Shown here piece by piece: positions 9,605 to 19,447 of a stretch of 64,000 nucleotides of DNA. Every line of letters begins with the position of its first letter. The first letter of the stretch is position 1. This DNA comes from Hydrogenobacter thermophilus TK-6. Lineage in GTDB: Bacteria; Aquificota; Aquificia; Aquificales; Aquificaceae. A program made the position numbers and the translations under genes. The notes beneath the pieces were generated by a model that was not told the DNA's origin, searched no databases, and saw nothing but the letters and a program-made list of their open reading frames with translations. The stretch covers positions 1,426,001 through 1,490,000 of the forward strand of contig NC_013799.1 of assembly GCF_000010785.1 (NCBI RefSeq), written 5' to 3'.

Positions 9605-11865
9605 ATGGAAGTACAAGGGCTTACATCACAGCAAGCCACTGAGAATATAAAAAGATACGGTTTGAACCAAATAGAGGAAAAAGGAGAATCGATTTCTATG
9701 AAAATCTCTAAAAAGTTTATATCTCCAATACCTTTGCTTTTAGAGCTTACCATGCTATTTCTTATCGTCCTGGGGAAATACTACGATATCTTCGTAATTT
9801 TTGGACTTTTAGTTTTCAACATAGTCCTATCTCTGTTTCATGAATTAAAGGCGGATAAAGCTATAGAACAGCTCAAAAAACGCCTTGATATAAAAGCCAG
9901 AGTTTTAAGGGATAATAAATGGGCAGATATTCCTTCTCGTTTTTTAACACTAAATGATGTTGTGCTTCTTCAGAGTGGGTTTATTGTACCGGCAGACATA
10001 GAGATACTTGAAGGTAATATTAGTGTTGACCAGTCCTCAATAACAGGGGAATCTCTTCCCAAAAACCTAAAAAAGGGAGATACAGCTTACATGGGTTCTT
10101 TGGTGGTGAAGGGAGAAGCGATAGGCAGAGTTATCGCCATAGGGTCTAAAACCTTATACGGGAAATCTGCAAGACTTGTTCAGGAAGCAAGAAACAAAAC
10201 ACAACTTGAAATTATAGTGTTTGAACTTGTAAAGTATCTATTTATCTTCAGTTTGGTTTTAATTGTTATTCTTCTTGGATTATCATTATCAAGCAAAAAA
10301 CCTTTAGAGGAAGTTCTTCCGCTATTAACGGTCTTATTGCTTCCAATAATACCCGTTGCTTTACCTACAGCTTTCACCATAGCTACTGCACTCGGAGCAA
10401 AGGAACTTGCTCAAGAAGGGGTGCTGATTACAAAACTTTCAGCTATAGAATCCGCTGCGGGAATGGATATTTTGTGCGTTGACAAAACAGGTACGATTAC
10501 AAAAAATAAAATTCAAGTAGCTAAAATTATACCTTATTCTGGATTTTCCGAAAAAGAAGTTATATGCATGGCAGCCTTGGCCTCCGATCCGAAACAAAAA
10601 GATCCAATAGAAAACGCCATATACGACTATCTAAACAATGATGAATCCTGCATGGAGAATTACAAGGTAATAAGTTTTGAACCTTTTGACCCTTCAAATA
10701 AGTACTCAAAATCGGTTGTACAAGTATACCAAGATTATTTTGAGGTTTATAAAGGTTCTCCGAAAGTTGCACCAACTCCACAAGATGCACATGAATTTAT
10801 TGAAGATATGGCTAAAGAGGGAGAAAATCCAGAGAAAAAGTAGAATTTTTAGGTTTTTTAGGTTTTTCTGACCCTATAAGAGAGGATTCAAAGGAGTTAA
10901 TAGAAAAGTTAAAAAATCTTGGTGTAAATGTAAAAATGTTAACAGGTGATACTAAAGAGACTGCAAAACGAATAGCCTCTTTAGTTGGAATTGAGGGCAA
11001 TGTATGTGATATAAAAAACATAAAGGAAGAATGTGGTGTTTTTGCAGAGGTTTTTCCAGAGGATAAATTTACTATTGTAAAAGCTTATCAAAATAAAGGG
11101 CATATAGTAGGTATGACGGGGGATGGTATAAATGACGCACCAGCTTTAAAACAAGCAGATTTTGGCATTGCAGTTTCGAATGCAACGGACATTGCGAAAT
11201 CGTCCGCTTCCGCCGTTCTCACAAAGGATGGCTTAACCAATATGATTTCAGCTATAATTTTATCAAGAAAAATATACCAAAGACTTCTTACATATGTTTT
11301 TTCAAAAACTATAAGGGTTTTTATGATTATTTTGAGCATATTTGTTTATTATATAATCTATAATGAATATATTTTAACTACAAAAATGGTGCTCTCATTA
11401 TTCTTTTTTAACGATTTTATAACAATTTCTTTAGCTACGGACAATGTAGAGTATTCAAATAAGCCTGAAAAATGGAATATAAAAAAATTAACCTTTACTT
11501 CTTTTTTATTAGGTTTATTTTGCACTATTTGGATACCCTTCCTAATACTTTTTGTGGGGGAAAATCTACTACACCTCAATATAGAACAAACAAAAACTTT
11601 TGCCTTTTTGACAATAGTGTTAAGCATCCCCGTAAGCATACTATCTATTAGAGATAGGGGACTTTTTATAAAAGTACCTCCTTCAAAATATCTTATGCTT
11701 GCCATGATCTTATCAATTGTTGCATCAAACCTAATGGCTTTATTCGGTATATTCATGGTTCCTATAAATCCAAAAAGCATTCTTTATGCCGATATTTTTG
11801 TGGGGCTTATGTTTCTACCTTCTTTAAAATTTTTAAAAACCCTTGTGCATAGCCTTTATGAGTGA
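9605..11865 (+). pseudogene. P-type H+-ATPase (plasma-membrane type), split by a frameshift
   Basis: The reading frame from 9605 (or 9557) carries the cation-ATPase N-domain, the TGES-type motif SSITGESLPKNL, and the phosphorylation loop CVDKTGTITKNK, then stops at TAG 10841. The other half, frame 1 from about 10840, continues with VEFLGFLGFSDPIRED, MLTGDT, the hinge GMTGDGINDAPALKQADFGIAV and the C-terminal membrane helices to 11865. Restoring one base in the A-run at 10835-10839 joins the halves into one protein of about 750 residues, a normal length. The gene is AT-richer than its neighbours, consistent with transfer. It may be a pseudogene, a sequencing error or a recoded gene (see finding). 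A TATAAT at 9590-9595 sits 9 bases before ATG 9605. Confidence 0.85.
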
Positions 11866-11892
11866 GTGTGGTATAATTAACAGAGTATAATT

Positions 11893-14568
11893 ATGGAAGG
11901 CAGGATAGCTATAATTCATAAGTTCTTTCCTTTTGATCCTGAGGGAGTTTTGGGTGGTGCTGAAACTGTCAGCGTAGAGATAGCCTCTGGGTTTGCCAAG
12001 TTAGGATGGGATGTTTACTTTTTTGGATACTTACCAAAGGGAAACAGGGTTTTGGAGGGTGTAAAGTTCATAAATTACGGGGAGGATTACCGTCTTTACG
12101 AGATTTTCGGAGAATACAGAGATCTGGAGTTTGACGCTTGTCTGTGCGTACATGCCTACCCGGTAAAAACCCTTTTAGGCTTTGAGAATATAAAGAGATT
12201 TTTCCTTATACCACAGGATATGAGTTTTATAGAGCACGGAGTAAAGCCTTACTTTATAAACAAGTACATGGATGGTGTAGTATGTCTGTCTGATTATCAG
12301 AAAAATGCATACATGCAGTGGGGTATAAGTGAGAAAAAACTGGCAAAGATTCCCTACGGTATAGACACAGATCGCTACAGACCGTTATCTGTGAGAAACT
12401 TCAAAAGGTTGATGTTTGCAGGAGCAACTATAAAAGCTAAGGGAATAGACTTGCTCCTTGAAGCTTTTAAGGGGTTAAAAAAAAGCTTGCCGGACTTGGA
12501 ATTACACATATATGGAGACGCCACCTTATGGGGATCTGCTGAAGGTGTAAAAGTAAACGAATATCTGCCGGGAGTGTTCTTTCACGGTAAGGTGAGTAAG
12601 GAGGAGGTAATAAGAGCATACAGTGAGTCCGCCCTTTGTGTAATACCTACAGTACCGGAGCTTTATCAAGAATCCCTTCCCAGGTCATCCTTAGAGGCTC
12701 AAGCATGCGGTTGTCCTGTTGTAGGGACAAAGAGCGGAGGCCTTCCAGAGACCTTTCTAAATGGCAAAACAGGCTTTTTGGTAGAACCTCTGAGCGTGGA
12801 TAACTTAGCACGGGTAATAGAGAATGCAATAAAAAAGGAAGATAATTTAAAAGCTATGTCAGAAGAAGCGGTAAAATTTATAAAAGAAAACTTCTCTTTT
12901 GAAAAGCAGATAAAGAAGCTTGAAGAGTACATACTCTCTTTGCCCCCCAGAAAGGAAAGGATAAGCAGTATAAATTATAAAGATTTAAACATACTCTATT
13001 ACACGGAAGTTCCCTTAATGCCATCAAAAACATCCTCCTGCAGGAGAGACTACGAAATAATAAATATACTGCTTGAAAAAGGCACTAACATAACTTATAC
13101 GCATGGTTTTTTTACAAAAGATGTAGAGATAGAGATAAAGGGTTTGGCAAGCTCCTATCGGAACTTTAACATGCTCATACCCATATACCAACATCTGTCT
13201 GCTATAGGGGATCATGACTTGCTTTGGATAACGGAAGCGTGGGACCTTGAGAGGCTTCGTAAAGCCTTAGTTTTAGCCAAAAGAGCCAAGCTGGTTTATC
13301 ATGTGCCGGTGGTGCTGGACATTATGGATTCTATATACAAGCAACTCTCAAGGGGTAAAGATGCAGGGGCAAGCTTCACCCAGGAGGAGATAGAGACAGC
13401 ACGCACCATAGAGAGAGAACTTTACCATTTGGCTGACATGGTAATCTTCGTATCTGAGGAAGAAAGAGAGTTTGCAATAAAGGAGTTTGGCATAAACAGA
13501 GAAAAGACCTTTGTAATTTCAAATGTGCATCACCCAGCAGATGCTCCCACAAGAGCGGAGGGCAAGAGCATATGCTTCATAGGTGGCATCTTAAACTACA
13601 ATAACCTGCTAGCTATAAGATACTTCCTAAACACCATCTATCCATACATACTAAAGTACGATGAGGAGGTGGAGTTTTACGCCATAGGGGACAGGACGGA
13701 TGAACTTAGACTTGACCAGCTGGTAGAAGACAAAAGCCTGTTGGATTTATACAAGAAAAAGGTTCACTTAGTGGGTTGGGTAAAGGATATAGGTAAAGAG
13801 ATAAGAAAGCATAAGCTTTCTGTAGCACCTTTGGTATCGGGATCAGGTGTTAAGGGGAAGATACTAAACAGTCTGGAGTGGGGTGTCCCAGTGGTAACAA
13901 CACCCATAGGCGCAGAAGGTTTTCCTGATATTGAAAATTCAGGCATTGTTGTGGCAAAAGAACCTGAGGAATTTGCAAATATGGTGGTAAGCATAGTTAA
14001 CGACGAATCTTTGAGGGAAGAGCTTGCCAAAAAAGGGCTAAAGTATGTGCGCGACAGATTTTCCAAAATAGCCGCAGAAAAAACCCTTGAGGAGATGCTT
14101 TTTAGCATAAGAAATTCCATAAAAACCAACTTTTCTCAGGTAAAGCCATGCCATTACGGTATTTGGGGAAAATACGAATTAATAGTGCCTGATAATTACA
14201 AGAAAGTTGATGACTTTGACAGCGTTGTCTGGAGCGTTATGAGTGTTTTCAAAGACAACTTTGATATAATCTCCTTTAACTTCTTGGATGTTTATAATAT
14301 AGAGCCTCGCGTAAGACCCCTCCTTGAAGACCCACCCGAATCTTACAGATGGCTACCGGCTCTTTTCAAAAGGGACCTGCAGAAAAGTTTTTTTAGGGAA
14401 AATGAGCTAAGGTATCTTCATGTGGATACCATTCTTTGCTACAGAGAGTACAAACCTAAAGGAATCAGAGGAAAGATAATAGAGTGGGGCCTGAGGAACA
14501 AAATGCTTTTCAAAAAATACCCTCTCCTTGAAAGGTTGGCAAAGAGAGTTTACAGGTGGATATCGTGA
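11893..14568 (+). CDS. Double glycosyltransferase (two GT4-like modules plus unknown tail)
   Basis: This 891-residue protein has a first GT-B module at about 1-355 (start IIHKFFPFDPEGVLGGAETVS, nucleotide-sugar region VPELYQESLPRSSLEAQACGCPVVGTKSGG). A second lies at about 365-740 (APLVSGSGVKGKILNSLEWGVP, VVTTPIGAEGF). A C-terminal stretch of about 150 residues matches no family I recognise. Such double enzymes usually add successive sugars in lipopolysaccharide or capsule synthesis; donor and acceptor are unknown. Two TATAAT boxes precede the ATG (11872-11877 and 11886-11891). It overlaps the next glycosyltransferase gene by 13 bases. Confidence 0.85.
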   Translation: MEGRIAIIHKFFPFDPEGVLGGAETVSVEIASGFAKLGWDVYFFGYLPKGNRVLEGVKFINYGEDYRLYEIFGEYRDLEFDACLCVHAYPVKTLLGFENIKRFFLIPQDMSFIEHGVKPYFINKYMDGVVCLSDYQKNAYMQWGISEKKLAKIPYGIDTDRYRPLSVRNFKRLMFAGATIKAKGIDLLLEAFKGLKKSLPDLELHIYGDATLWGSAEGVKVNEYLPGVFFHGKVSKEEVIRAYSESALCVIPTVPELYQESLPRSSLEAQACGCPVVGTKSGGLPETFLNGKTGFLVEPLSVDNLARVIENAIKKEDNLKAMSEEAVKFIKENFSFEKQIKKLEEYILSLPPRKERISSINYKDLNILYYTEVPLMPSKTSSCRRDYEIINILLEKGTNITYTHGFFTKDVEIEIKGLASSYRNFNMLIPIYQHLSAIGDHDLLWITEAWDLERLRKALVLAKRAKLVYHVPVVLDIMDSIYKQLSRGKDAGASFTQEEIETARTIERELYHLADMVIFVSEEEREFAIKEFGINREKTFVISNVHHPADAPTRAEGKSICFIGGILNYNNLLAIRYFLNTIYPYILKYDEEVEFYAIGDRTDELRLDQLVEDKSLLDLYKKKVHLVGWVKDIGKEIRKHKLSVAPLVSGSGVKGKILNSLEWGVPVVTTPIGAEGFPDIENSGIVVAKEPEEFANMVVSIVNDESLREELAKKGLKYVRDRFSKIAAEKTLEEMLFSIRNSIKTNFSQVKPCHYGIWGKYELIVPDNYKKVDDFDSVVWSVMSVFKDNFDIISFNFLDVYNIEPRVRPLLEDPPESYRWLPALFKRDLQKSFFRENELRYLHVDTILCYREYKPKGIRGKIIEWGLRNKMLFKKYPLLERLAKRVYRWIS

Positions 14569-15611
14569 ATATAATTATCGTAGAGAACCATATTCCCTTT
14601 TTGGAAGGTGGCGCAGAAAGGCACTCGGAGGGTTTGAGACAAGCTCTTTTAAAAGCAGGTCATAATGTGGAAGTAGTGAGAATACCCTTCAATTGGTATC
14701 CACCCGAGCATCTTATAAAGCAAGCCTTTATTACAAGAATGCTGAATCTTCAGGAAGTGGCGGGAAGGAGGATAGACCTTTTGATAGCCATGAGATTCCC
14801 TAATTATTACATACAGCACGACTGTAAAGTTGTATGGCTTGTACATCCTCACAAGAGTGCCTACGAGCTTTGGGACAGACCCTACATAGACCTTCCAAGG
14901 GACCCAGGAGGTTATGCCATAAGGGAGTTTATACTTCAGATGGACAGAAAACACCTCAGGGAGGCAAAGAAGGTCTTTGCCAACTCAAAAACTGTGGCAG
15001 AAAGGCTCAAAAGGTACATAGATCTGGAGGCAGAAGTGCTTTATCACCCCCCGCCTAACGCAGAAAAGCTCCACTGTAAAACTTACGAAAGGTTTATCTT
15101 CTTTCCAAGCAGGATAAGCCCATTAAAGAGGCACGCTTTAGCTCTGGAAGCTATCAAATATGTAAAAAGTCCTGTCAAGCTCGTAGTGTGCGGTAGAGCA
15201 GATAGTCCGGATTTGCTCAGGGAGTTTCTTGAAAGTATCAAGGATGTGCAAGACAGAGTTGTTTATCTGGGGGAAGTAAGCGAAGAGGAAAAGATAGACC
15301 TTTACTCAAGATGTCTGGCTGTGCTTTTCCCTCCTTTAGATGAAGATTACGGCTATGTAACTCTGGAAGCCATGCTCTCACAGAAGGCTGTTATAACCTG
15401 CGTAGATTCTGGAGGTCCCACAGAGTTTGTTGAACACCAAATCACCGGCTTTGTGGTAAGTCCCAAGCCAGAAGAGATAGCTGATGCCATAGACAGGCTT
15501 GCCCAAGATGAGAGCTTAGCCGTTAGGATGGGAAAAAGAGCTTATGAAAAAATTCTCTCCATGTCTCTCTCTTGGGAATATGTAGTAGATAGAATTCTAA
15601 GTGTAATATGA
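14556..15611 (+). CDS. GT4-family glycosyltransferase
   Basis: This 351-residue GT-B enzyme has an N-terminal acceptor domain (IIIVENHIPFLEGGAERHS) and a C-terminal donor domain (FFPSRISPLKRHALALEAIKY, VVCGRADSP, LFPPLDEDYGYVTLEAMLS with the EX7E-like acidic pair). It probably transfers a hexose to a surface glycan. The start could be GTG 14556 or GTG 14565; the second gives MNIIIVENH, the more usual N-terminus. It overlaps both neighbours, so the three genes are one operon. Confidence 0.88.
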   Translation: MDIVNIIIVENHIPFLEGGAERHSEGLRQALLKAGHNVEVVRIPFNWYPPEHLIKQAFITRMLNLQEVAGRRIDLLIAMRFPNYYIQHDCKVVWLVHPHKSAYELWDRPYIDLPRDPGGYAIREFILQMDRKHLREAKKVFANSKTVAERLKRYIDLEAEVLYHPPPNAEKLHCKTYERFIFFPSRISPLKRHALALEAIKYVKSPVKLVVCGRADSPDLLREFLESIKDVQDRVVYLGEVSEEEKIDLYSRCLAVLFPPLDEDYGYVTLEAMLSQKAVITCVDSGGPTEFVEHQITGFVVSPKPEEIADAIDRLAQDESLAVRMGKRAYEKILSMSLSWEYVVDRILSVI

Positions 15612-16249
15612 AAATTGCTTTTGTATGTGCGGAAGAGAGCAAACGTGCACTGTTAGTCCTCAAAGCAATAAGGAAGTACTCGGACCTGTCTGTGTGGACG
15701 CCTAAGGGAAGTAATCTCTGGCTGTATCATCTTTGTGATCTCCCTCTCGTAGAGTTCTCTGCAAAAGAGCCTTATGTGTCTTGTCTATCCTCCTTTGATG
15801 CAGTGCTTTACTTTCTGACATCAGACTCCTTTAATCTACTAAGTGGGCTTGTCTGCGTGCCGGGCATATTCCTCATAGTTGATGATATTCCTCTGCCACA
15901 GTTTTCATCTTACCAAGAATCCTTTTTACACTTCTTTTTTGAGGAAGATCCCATAAACAGAGCCCTTCTTATTATGTCCCAAGTGCCACCAAGTTCAAAT
16001 CTGCTTCCACCCTATAAGTCTATAAATCTCAACTCGCCAATTGAAGAGTTGTCAAAAGATATCTTTGAAGGTATAAGGCTTGCTCACGCTTTTGTGCCTT
16101 TTCATAAGTTTATGACTGAATTGAAGGATAGTTTTTTAAAAGATGTTAACAGAGAGCTATTAAAGGGGGAGTTTCTTGAAAATCTCCTTAAAGAGTTAAA
16201 CACCTTTTATAATGTTTACAAGCTTTCTGTAGATTCTCTCTCTCAGTGA
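15608..16249 (+). CDS. Hypothetical protein in glycosyltransferase operon
   Basis: This 213-residue protein is not recognised. Its N-terminus (MKIAFVCAEESKRALLVLKAIRKY) looks like the first beta-alpha unit of a GT-B Rossmann fold, and the middle has hydrophobic strands, but no donor-sugar domain follows. It could be a shortened or divergent glycosyltransferase. The ATG overlaps the stop of the upstream gene (ATGA), supporting expression. Its last 54 bases overlap the convergent PIG-L gene. Confidence 0.65.
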   Translation: MKIAFVCAEESKRALLVLKAIRKYSDLSVWTPKGSNLWLYHLCDLPLVEFSAKEPYVSCLSSFDAVLYFLTSDSFNLLSGLVCVPGIFLIVDDIPLPQFSSYQESFLHFFFEEDPINRALLIMSQVPPSSNLLPPYKSINLNSPIEELSKDIFEGIRLAHAFVPFHKFMTELKDSFLKDVNRELLKGEFLENLLKELNTFYNVYKLSVDSLSQ

Positions 16250-17164
16250 GCCTTCAGGAAAGATTTTGGGCTTTAACGTGTGATAAACATCGTACATCTT
16301 AAAGAAGATGGAAGATTTGAGTTTTTGAAGCTCCTCTTGATGGTTCTTTAAATGGACTTTCAGCATTTCTAACTCTTCTTGGTTAGTCTTTAGGCTATCT
16401 TCCAAAGATAGTCTGATGTTCCTCTCTTCGTTTAGCAATCCCATAAGCATCTGGGCAGATTTTATCTTTTTCAAAAGTTGATTGTGAGGGTCATCGCACA
16501 CAACACCGTAAGACAAAAAGTTTAGTATCTCGTTTACCGTCATGGGCTGGTCAATAACTAAAAAAGCCTCGTAAAGTCTATCTTCCACCGTGTATATGGT
16601 TGGATACTTCATAAAGGCTTCCGTTCTCTTTATCCATATGTAAGAATTCCCCAAGCTATAAGAGTAATTTAAAAGAGCCTTCTTTTTTATTGGATAAACA
16701 TCCGTCACATCCACAAGGAGATTGTGTCTGAAAGTGTTATAAACTCCATAAAGACGGAGTTCAAAAGTGGGACTCTCCTCAAACACAGAAAGAACTGCAA
16801 GGGACGCAGCAATGTGGTCCGAATGGTGGTCAAAGGGGTGAGGAGCATAGACCTTCTGGAAGTTTTTCAGTATTCCACCAAGAGCGGACTTTAGCTCATC
16901 CAAGTGGTTGGCAAGCTCACCCTCTTTAAAATCCAAAAAGTTTACCGTGCTTATTCCCAAAAGGCGCGCGGCAGAAAGACACTCCTCCTTTCTCTTGTTG
17001 GTATCGGTTTTTTCGTATAACTTAGAACCGTCTGTGAGGACATAAAGATGCACTTCATCACCTTTAGCAGTGTGTTGATAAATGGTTCCACCACATCCTA
17101 TCACTTCATCATCAAAGTGAGGCGCTATTACAACAGTATAGCCTTTTTCATTTTTTCCTTCCAT
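16196..17164 (-). CDS. PIG-L/LmbE family deacetylase with C-terminal coiled coil
   Basis: PIG-L proteins are zinc hydrolases that remove N-acetyl groups, often from GlcNAc-containing glycolipids. The zinc motif APHFDDEVIGCGG and the second motif HPFDHHSDHIA are present. The last 110 residues or so (heptad-like LLKKIKSAQMLMGLLNEER onwards) form a long coiled coil with a basic end, which is not part of the usual fold. I chose ATG 17164 because the upstream extension reads through the end of the glycosyltransferase gene. The 36-base overlap suggests co-translation. Confidence 0.85.
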   Translation of the reverse strand: MEGKNEKGYTVVIAPHFDDEVIGCGGTIYQHTAKGDEVHLYVLTDGSKLYEKTDTNKRKEECLSAARLLGISTVNFLDFKEGELANHLDELKSALGGILKNFQKVYAPHPFDHHSDHIAASLAVLSVFEESPTFELRLYGVYNTFRHNLLVDVTDVYPIKKKALLNYSYSLGNSYIWIKRTEAFMKYPTIYTVEDRLYEAFLVIDQPMTVNEILNFLSYGVVCDDPHNQLLKKIKSAQMLMGLLNEERNIRLSLEDSLKTNQEELEMLKVHLKNHQEELQKLKSSIFFKMYDVYHTLKPKIFPEGSLRERIYRKLVNIIKGV

Positions 17165-18177
17165 GACTCTAAGGAAAACCTCCTTGATACTTTTTCGGAT
17201 ATAACTTCTCTGTAGTACTCCCCAAGCCATCTTTGCTTTTTTATGGACATTACTTTTTCAACAAACTCATCAGCTTTCATCTGCTCAACCACCAGGTCCT
17301 TAAGGTAATCTTCCACCTCAATTGGAACAGCCAACTTTGATGCTATAACAGGCACTCCACAAGCCAGAGCTTCCACAATTGTAAGCGGGAACCCTTCATA
17401 CCTTGATGGGAAAAGGACAAAGTCCGCCATGTTGTATATGAGGGGCATATCTCCAAAGGGGACCTGCCTAAAGGTGGTTATATCCTCAAGTATTGGGATT
17501 TGGTTTAAACCACCAGAGGAGATGACCTGAAGCCAAAAGACATCTCTGTAGGTGTAGTTTACAACCTCCCTGAATATGTCATATCCCTTCGTTGTATCAT
17601 TTCTACCTATGTAAAGTCCTACGAAAGCATCCTTTGGTATGTTAAACATGGACCTGATTTTTGCTTTATCCATAGGTTTAAAAGCATCATCCACAGGATT
17701 GTTAATAACTGTTATATCTTTATCAACACCTATGTGTTGTTCAATCTCTTTTTTGACATGCTCACTAACTGCCACTATTTTGTCTGCGGCGTTTGCCAGA
17801 AATACTTCGGCTATATACCCATTTATGTACTTATTACCCAAATAATCCGGGAAATTTATAGCTTCAGTTTCATACATCCCGAAGAATCCCAGATATAGCC
17901 CATGGAACATAGCCACAAATCTTTTAGCTCTGCCTGGAAATAAGCCCAGACCTGCAATATTGTTAGCTATAACAAGGTCGCACTTATCGCACCTAAGGTA
18001 AGCCTCTCTACCAACCCAAAGAGGGAAATAGTCCCCAAACTTTTGGCTGTTGTCTTTGTGTACAATGTCAACTTTAAAACCCTCCTCCTCCAAAAGGTCC
18101 TTTGTATGTAGTACGATTCTCTCGGTACCCCCTTTAAAAGCGTACGGATCAACTAGTGCTGCGATAACTGCATGCAT
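17128..18177 (-). CDS. GT4-family glycosyltransferase
   Basis: This GT-B glycosyltransferase of about 349 residues has an N-terminal FKGGTERIVLHTKDLL glycine-rich acceptor loop. The donor domain shows GLYIGRNDTTKGYDIF and FPSRYEGFPLTIVEALACGVPVIAS, with the EX7E pair. An earlier in-frame codon at 18231 is less likely, because the MHAVIAALVDPYAF start fits the fold and a TATAAT at 18185-18190 ends 7 bases before ATG 18177. It pairs with the downstream PIG-L gene, a typical glycosylate-then-deacetylate combination. Confidence 0.9.
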   Translation of the reverse strand: MHAVIAALVDPYAFKGGTERIVLHTKDLLEEEGFKVDIVHKDNSQKFGDYFPLWVGREAYLRCDKCDLVIANNIAGLGLFPGRAKRFVAMFHGLYLGFFGMYETEAINFPDYLGNKYINGYIAEVFLANAADKIVAVSEHVKKEIEQHIGVDKDITVINNPVDDAFKPMDKAKIRSMFNIPKDAFVGLYIGRNDTTKGYDIFREVVNYTYRDVFWLQVISSGGLNQIPILEDITTFRQVPFGDMPLIYNMADFVLFPSRYEGFPLTIVEALACGVPVIASKLAVPIEVEDYLKDLVVEQMKADEFVEKVMSIKKQRWLGEYYREVISEKVSRRFSLESWKEKMKKAILL

Positions 18178-18184
18178 GTTATTT

Positions 18185-18190
18185 ATTATA
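18185..18190 (-). promoter_or_regulatory. Extended -10 promoter of the glycosyltransferase, predicted leaderless
   Basis: TGA-TATAAT (TGn extended -10) is followed by seven bases and ATG 18177. No Shine-Dalgarno is present. Confidence 0.6.
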
Positions 18191-18220
18191 TCAGCGATTG
18201 TGATGTCCGCTTTACTGGCT

Positions 18221-18895
18221 TTAAATAGCAATGGAGTAGAAATCCTTCACAATTGTGTGTTTTGAGAATGCTTCTCCATCTCTTACCAGTCTTACGGTAT
18301 GCATGCCTGCGCTCTTGGCTGCGTTTAGCTCCTCCTCCACATCAGAAAGAAACAGCATCTGCTCTGGCTTTAAAGATACTGCCTTTGCTATTTTAAGGTA
18401 AGATTCAGAACTCTTTTTACTTCCTATCTTAGCATCAAAGTATCCCGAAAAAAGGTAAGTGATATCACCATAAGGTGTGTGGGAAAAGAGAAGCCTCTGC
18501 GCTTTTACGGAACCTGATGAGAACACATAAAGCTTTATGCCCTTTTGGTGCCACTCTTTGAGCTTTTGATATGCATCCTGGTATATGTGTCCTATCAACT
18601 CTCCTTTTCTGTATCCTTCCTCCCATATAAGCCCCTGAAGGTCTTTAAGTATTGGCTCTTTCCTATCTTCGTCTATCCATTGAGTTAAAAGCTCTGCTGT
18701 TTCTTCAATGCTTAACCTTTTTCCCACCTTTTTGAAAAGCTCCTCTAAGATGGCCTGCACTTCCCTGTCTTGAGTGTGATCTCTTAAAAAGTCTCTTAGC
18801 TTTCTCCTTGAGTACGGGAAAAGCACATCTTTTACGAAGGAAATAGAAGATGTTGTGCCTTCTATGTCGGTAAGTATTGCCGAAATCATAGCCAT
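18221..18895 (-). CDS. mtnC: Enolase-phosphatase E1 (methionine salvage)
   Basis: MtnC enolises and dephosphorylates 2,3-diketo-5-methylthiopentyl-1-phosphate to the acireductone. The 224-residue HAD protein has the E1-specific motif I DIEGTTSSISFVKDVLFPY, motif II YVFSSGSVKAQRLLF, a lysine in FDAKIGSKKSSESY and the acidic motif LFLSDVEEELNAAK. It overlaps mtnD by 10 bases and uses its product as the next substrate. Confidence 0.95.
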   Translation of the reverse strand: MAMISAILTDIEGTTSSISFVKDVLFPYSRRKLRDFLRDHTQDREVQAILEELFKKVGKRLSIEETAELLTQWIDEDRKEPILKDLQGLIWEEGYRKGELIGHIYQDAYQKLKEWHQKGIKLYVFSSGSVKAQRLLFSHTPYGDITYLFSGYFDAKIGSKKSSESYLKIAKAVSLKPEQMLFLSDVEEELNAAKSAGMHTVRLVRDGEAFSKHTIVKDFYSIAI

Positions 18896-19440
18896 GAACT
18901 TACTATGCTGTCGTGGTCGGGAATTTTCTCGGATATATCACTACCTGTAAAGTTAGCTACCCATCCCTCTGGAATAGAAAAGAAGCGTATAGCTTTAAAA
19001 GAGGGATTTTTGCCCATGTCAAACCAGTGGGGTGTATTGGCAGGAACGCTTATAAAATCTCCCTTTTCACAAACAACGGCATAAACTTTATCCCTCAAAT
19101 GAAGGTAAAAGGTACCCATTCCATCCACAAAGAAACGCACTTCAAAGTCAGAGTGGGTATGCTCCCTCAAAAACATGTTTCTAAGCTCGCTCTTTTTGGG
19201 ATGGTCGGGTGTGATACTTGCCACATCCAAAGAAACAAATTTATAAAAACTTTTAATGCTTTCTATCTCTTTCTCGTAAGCTTTTAGGACATCTTCCTCA
19301 GAGGCATCTTCTGGTAGATTTTTTACCTGCCACCTTTGAAAGATTATGCACAGGTCTTCAAGAGTTTTAACTATGCTATCGTGATCCATTTCTACCTTTA
19401 AAACCTTTCCTTCCTCATCATAGAGGACAAGTAAGCTCAT
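18886..19440 (-). CDS. mtnD: Acireductone dioxygenase
   Basis: MtnD oxidises the acireductone from MtnC to the keto acid precursor of methionine (Fe form) or off-pathway products (Ni form). The 184-residue cupin shows the metal ligands in HTHSDFEVRFF and the later histidine in VPANTPHWFDMG. Length is typical. There is no Shine-Dalgarno; a TGT-TATAAT ends 7 bases before the ATG. The start lies 20 bases from the divergent proC start. Confidence 0.95.
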   Translation of the reverse strand: MSLLVLYDEEGKVLKVEMDHDSIVKTLEDLCIIFQRWQVKNLPEDASEEDVLKAYEKEIESIKSFYKFVSLDVASITPDHPKKSELRNMFLREHTHSDFEVRFFVDGMGTFYLHLRDKVYAVVCEKGDFISVPANTPHWFDMGKNPSFKAIRFFSIPEGWVANFTGSDISEKIPDHDSIVSSWL

Positions 19441-19447
19441 ACCTGTT

